Assembly (NCBI GenBank): GCA_030817875.1
Contig: JAUSZU010000001.1
Span: 4,216,001-4,280,000 of the forward strand
Reading direction: 5' to 3'
Length of the DNA stretch: 64,000 nucleotides
From: Flavobacterium sp. W4I14
GTDB lineage: Bacteria; Bacteroidota; Bacteroidia; Sphingobacteriales; Sphingobacteriaceae
Below, in pieces: positions 63,019-64,000 of the stretch. Within the stretch, counting starts at the first letter, position 1; each line of letters starts with the position of its first letter. Below the pieces are notes generated by a model. That model saw only the letters and a list, made by a program, of their open reading frames with translations. It was not told the origin of the DNA and made no database searches. The position numbers were made by a program, and so were the translations under genes.

Positions 63019-64000
63019 TTAGAAACTATATCTCAATCCCAATTGCATCTGGTAACGTGAGGCAAAGAAATCTTTTGAATACGAGGTTACATCTTTCTGT
63101 GCAAAGGTATACACCGGATATGCTGTCGGTGTGCCTGCTGTTGCCACTTTAATACCTACACTTGCCATTGAGTTATAAGTATTAGGAGAAAAATATTGAA
63201 TTCCCCAATCTTTATTTACCAAATTGGTCAGGTTAATAATATCGTAAGTTAAAGTAAGTACATGTGGATGCTTTCCTTTTGCAACCTGAATATCCTGAGA
63301 GAAGCGGAAATCAGCCTGAACATTCCAAGGGGTGCGTGCACCGTTACGCTCAGTGAAATTGCCACGACGGGTACTTAGGTACTTATCGCCATCAACGTAG
63401 GCATTAAAATCGGCTCTTTGTTGTGCTGCTGTAATAAGCGGTGTTGTAGATGTTGCTGGTATATCGGCAGTAAAAAATTTAGATGCTTCGTCAGCTGTTG
63501 GCACATATAACAAGCTTACAGTTTGTCCTGTTCCGTTGATTCTTGTGTTCACTAAACCCAATGAATACGGCGAGCCTGACTGGCCGCTGAAGAATAGCGA
63601 GAAGTTAGATACATATTTGCCGTTTTTAGCCCAATCTAACCTGTAATTAATGGTCGAAATAATCCTGTTACGGATATCGAAGTTAGAATAAGCCAAGCCT
63701 GGGTTATTTGGGTTAAGCGCCTGGTTTAACTGCCAGTTAGACTCCATTGAATTACGGATACCATTGGCAATATCTTTTGATCGTCCGTAGGTATAAGCCA
63801 CCATCATATCTAAACCCATAGGAAGTGATTTACTTACCTGCGCAGTTAAACTGTATTTATATCCTTTATCAGTGTTCGATAATAAGTATGCATTAGTGTA
63901 CAATGGGTTAATTTTTGTACCTGAGTAAATTGGCTGTTGTTTCTGCGTATCATAAACCATATAAGTAGGGTTATCTACATAGTTGATCTGCTGAAACTGC
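63019..64000 (-). CDS. TonB-dependent / Oar-like outer-membrane protein, C-terminal part
   Basis: The visible frame gives the last ~326 residues; the start lies beyond the right edge. Beta-barrel sequence with alternating aromatic strands (YKYSLTAQVSKSLPMGLDMMVAYTYGRSKD, NRIISTINYRLDW, HPHVLTLTYDIINLTNLVNKDWG) ending in MQLGLRYSF, whose terminal Phe is standard for outer-membrane proteins. It resembles Oar-like TonB-dependent proteins more than SusC. No SusD partner follows it; a terminator and the small lipoprotein do. Confidence 0.85.
   Translation of the reverse strand, partial: QFQQINYVDNPTYMVYDTQKQQPIYSGTKINPLYTNAYLLSNTDKGYKYSLTAQVSKSLPMGLDMMVAYTYGRSKDIANGIRNSMESNWQLNQALNPNNPGLAYSNFDIRNRIISTINYRLDWAKNGKYVSNFSLFFSGQSGSPYSLGLVNTRINGTGQTVSLLYVPTADEASKFFTADIPATSTTPLITAAQQRADFNAYVDGDKYLSTRRGNFTERNGARTPWNVQADFRFSQDIQVAKGKHPHVLTLTYDIINLTNLVNKDWGIQYFSPNTYNSMASVGIKVATAGTPTAYPVYTFAQKDVTSYSKDFFASRYQMQLGLRYSF

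Overview
The window looks like chromosomal DNA of a Sphingobacteriaceae bacterium, most likely Pedobacter or a close relative. It is AT-rich and holds four complete SusC/SusD-type TonB receptor/lipoprotein pairs, many SPII lipoproteins with a CKK or CKD box, LacI, HxlR, AraC and LytTR regulators, and short dispersed palindromic repeats. This is inferred from gene families and style; no database search was run.

Layout. (1) 1-9438, minus strand: a maltodextrin/starch utilisation locus with LacI regulator, SusC, SusD (frameshifted), SusE/F-like lipoprotein, GH13 neopullulanase-type enzyme and the start of a beta-phosphoglucomutase. Two perfect CGGGAACGTTCCCG palindromes upstream of susC are the probable LacI operators. 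(2) 9730-11858: a single-domain response regulator, a small gene broken by an in-frame TAG, and dinB. (3) 12594-33372, minus strand: a large locus of surface lipoproteins with two SusC/SusD pairs, two fasciclin-domain lipoproteins, DUF5007-, DUF5008-, DUF4983- and DUF1735/PA14-type lipoproteins, a PKD/discoidin lipoprotein and a glutaminase-A-like protein. It encodes no recognisable glycoside hydrolase and is the best candidate for an undescribed nutrient-capture system. Both ends carry AAACGTTT-centred operator-like palindromes. (4) 33914-45640: SulP transporter, HxlR/SDR divergon, SDR/AraC divergon, a LytS/LytTR/CocE-type hydrolase operon, an SDR/AraC pair and an orphan lipoprotein, separated by related intergenic repeats. 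(5) 45832-52131: fucose utilisation (GH29 plus mutarotase) and small housekeeping or orphan genes. (6) 52285-52809: a cluster of tRNA-Asn gene and wrecked tRNA-Asn copies in which a 16-bp palindrome (TCCCGA-N4-TCGGGA) replaces part of the anticodon arm. (7) 53009-62448, minus strand: SusC/SusD, a TIGR03364/PbfD-like FAD oxidoreductase, a DUF5690-like transporter, an alkaline-phosphatase-superfamily hydrolase and an XRE/cupin regulator. This is a candidate phosphonate or organophosphate scavenging locus, with TAAAC-W-TTGTTTA operators before two of its genes. (8) 62591-64000: a 52-residue lipoprotein and the end of another TonB-dependent receptor.

Four genes (susD at 3403-4988, the fasciclin/discoidin gene at 27608-28718, the FAD oxidoreductase, the DUF5690 transporter) are each split by a single-base indel in a homopolymer, and a fifth (10339-10692) by an in-frame TAG. 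Either this assembly has residual homopolymer errors or the loci are decaying; reading the raw data would decide.
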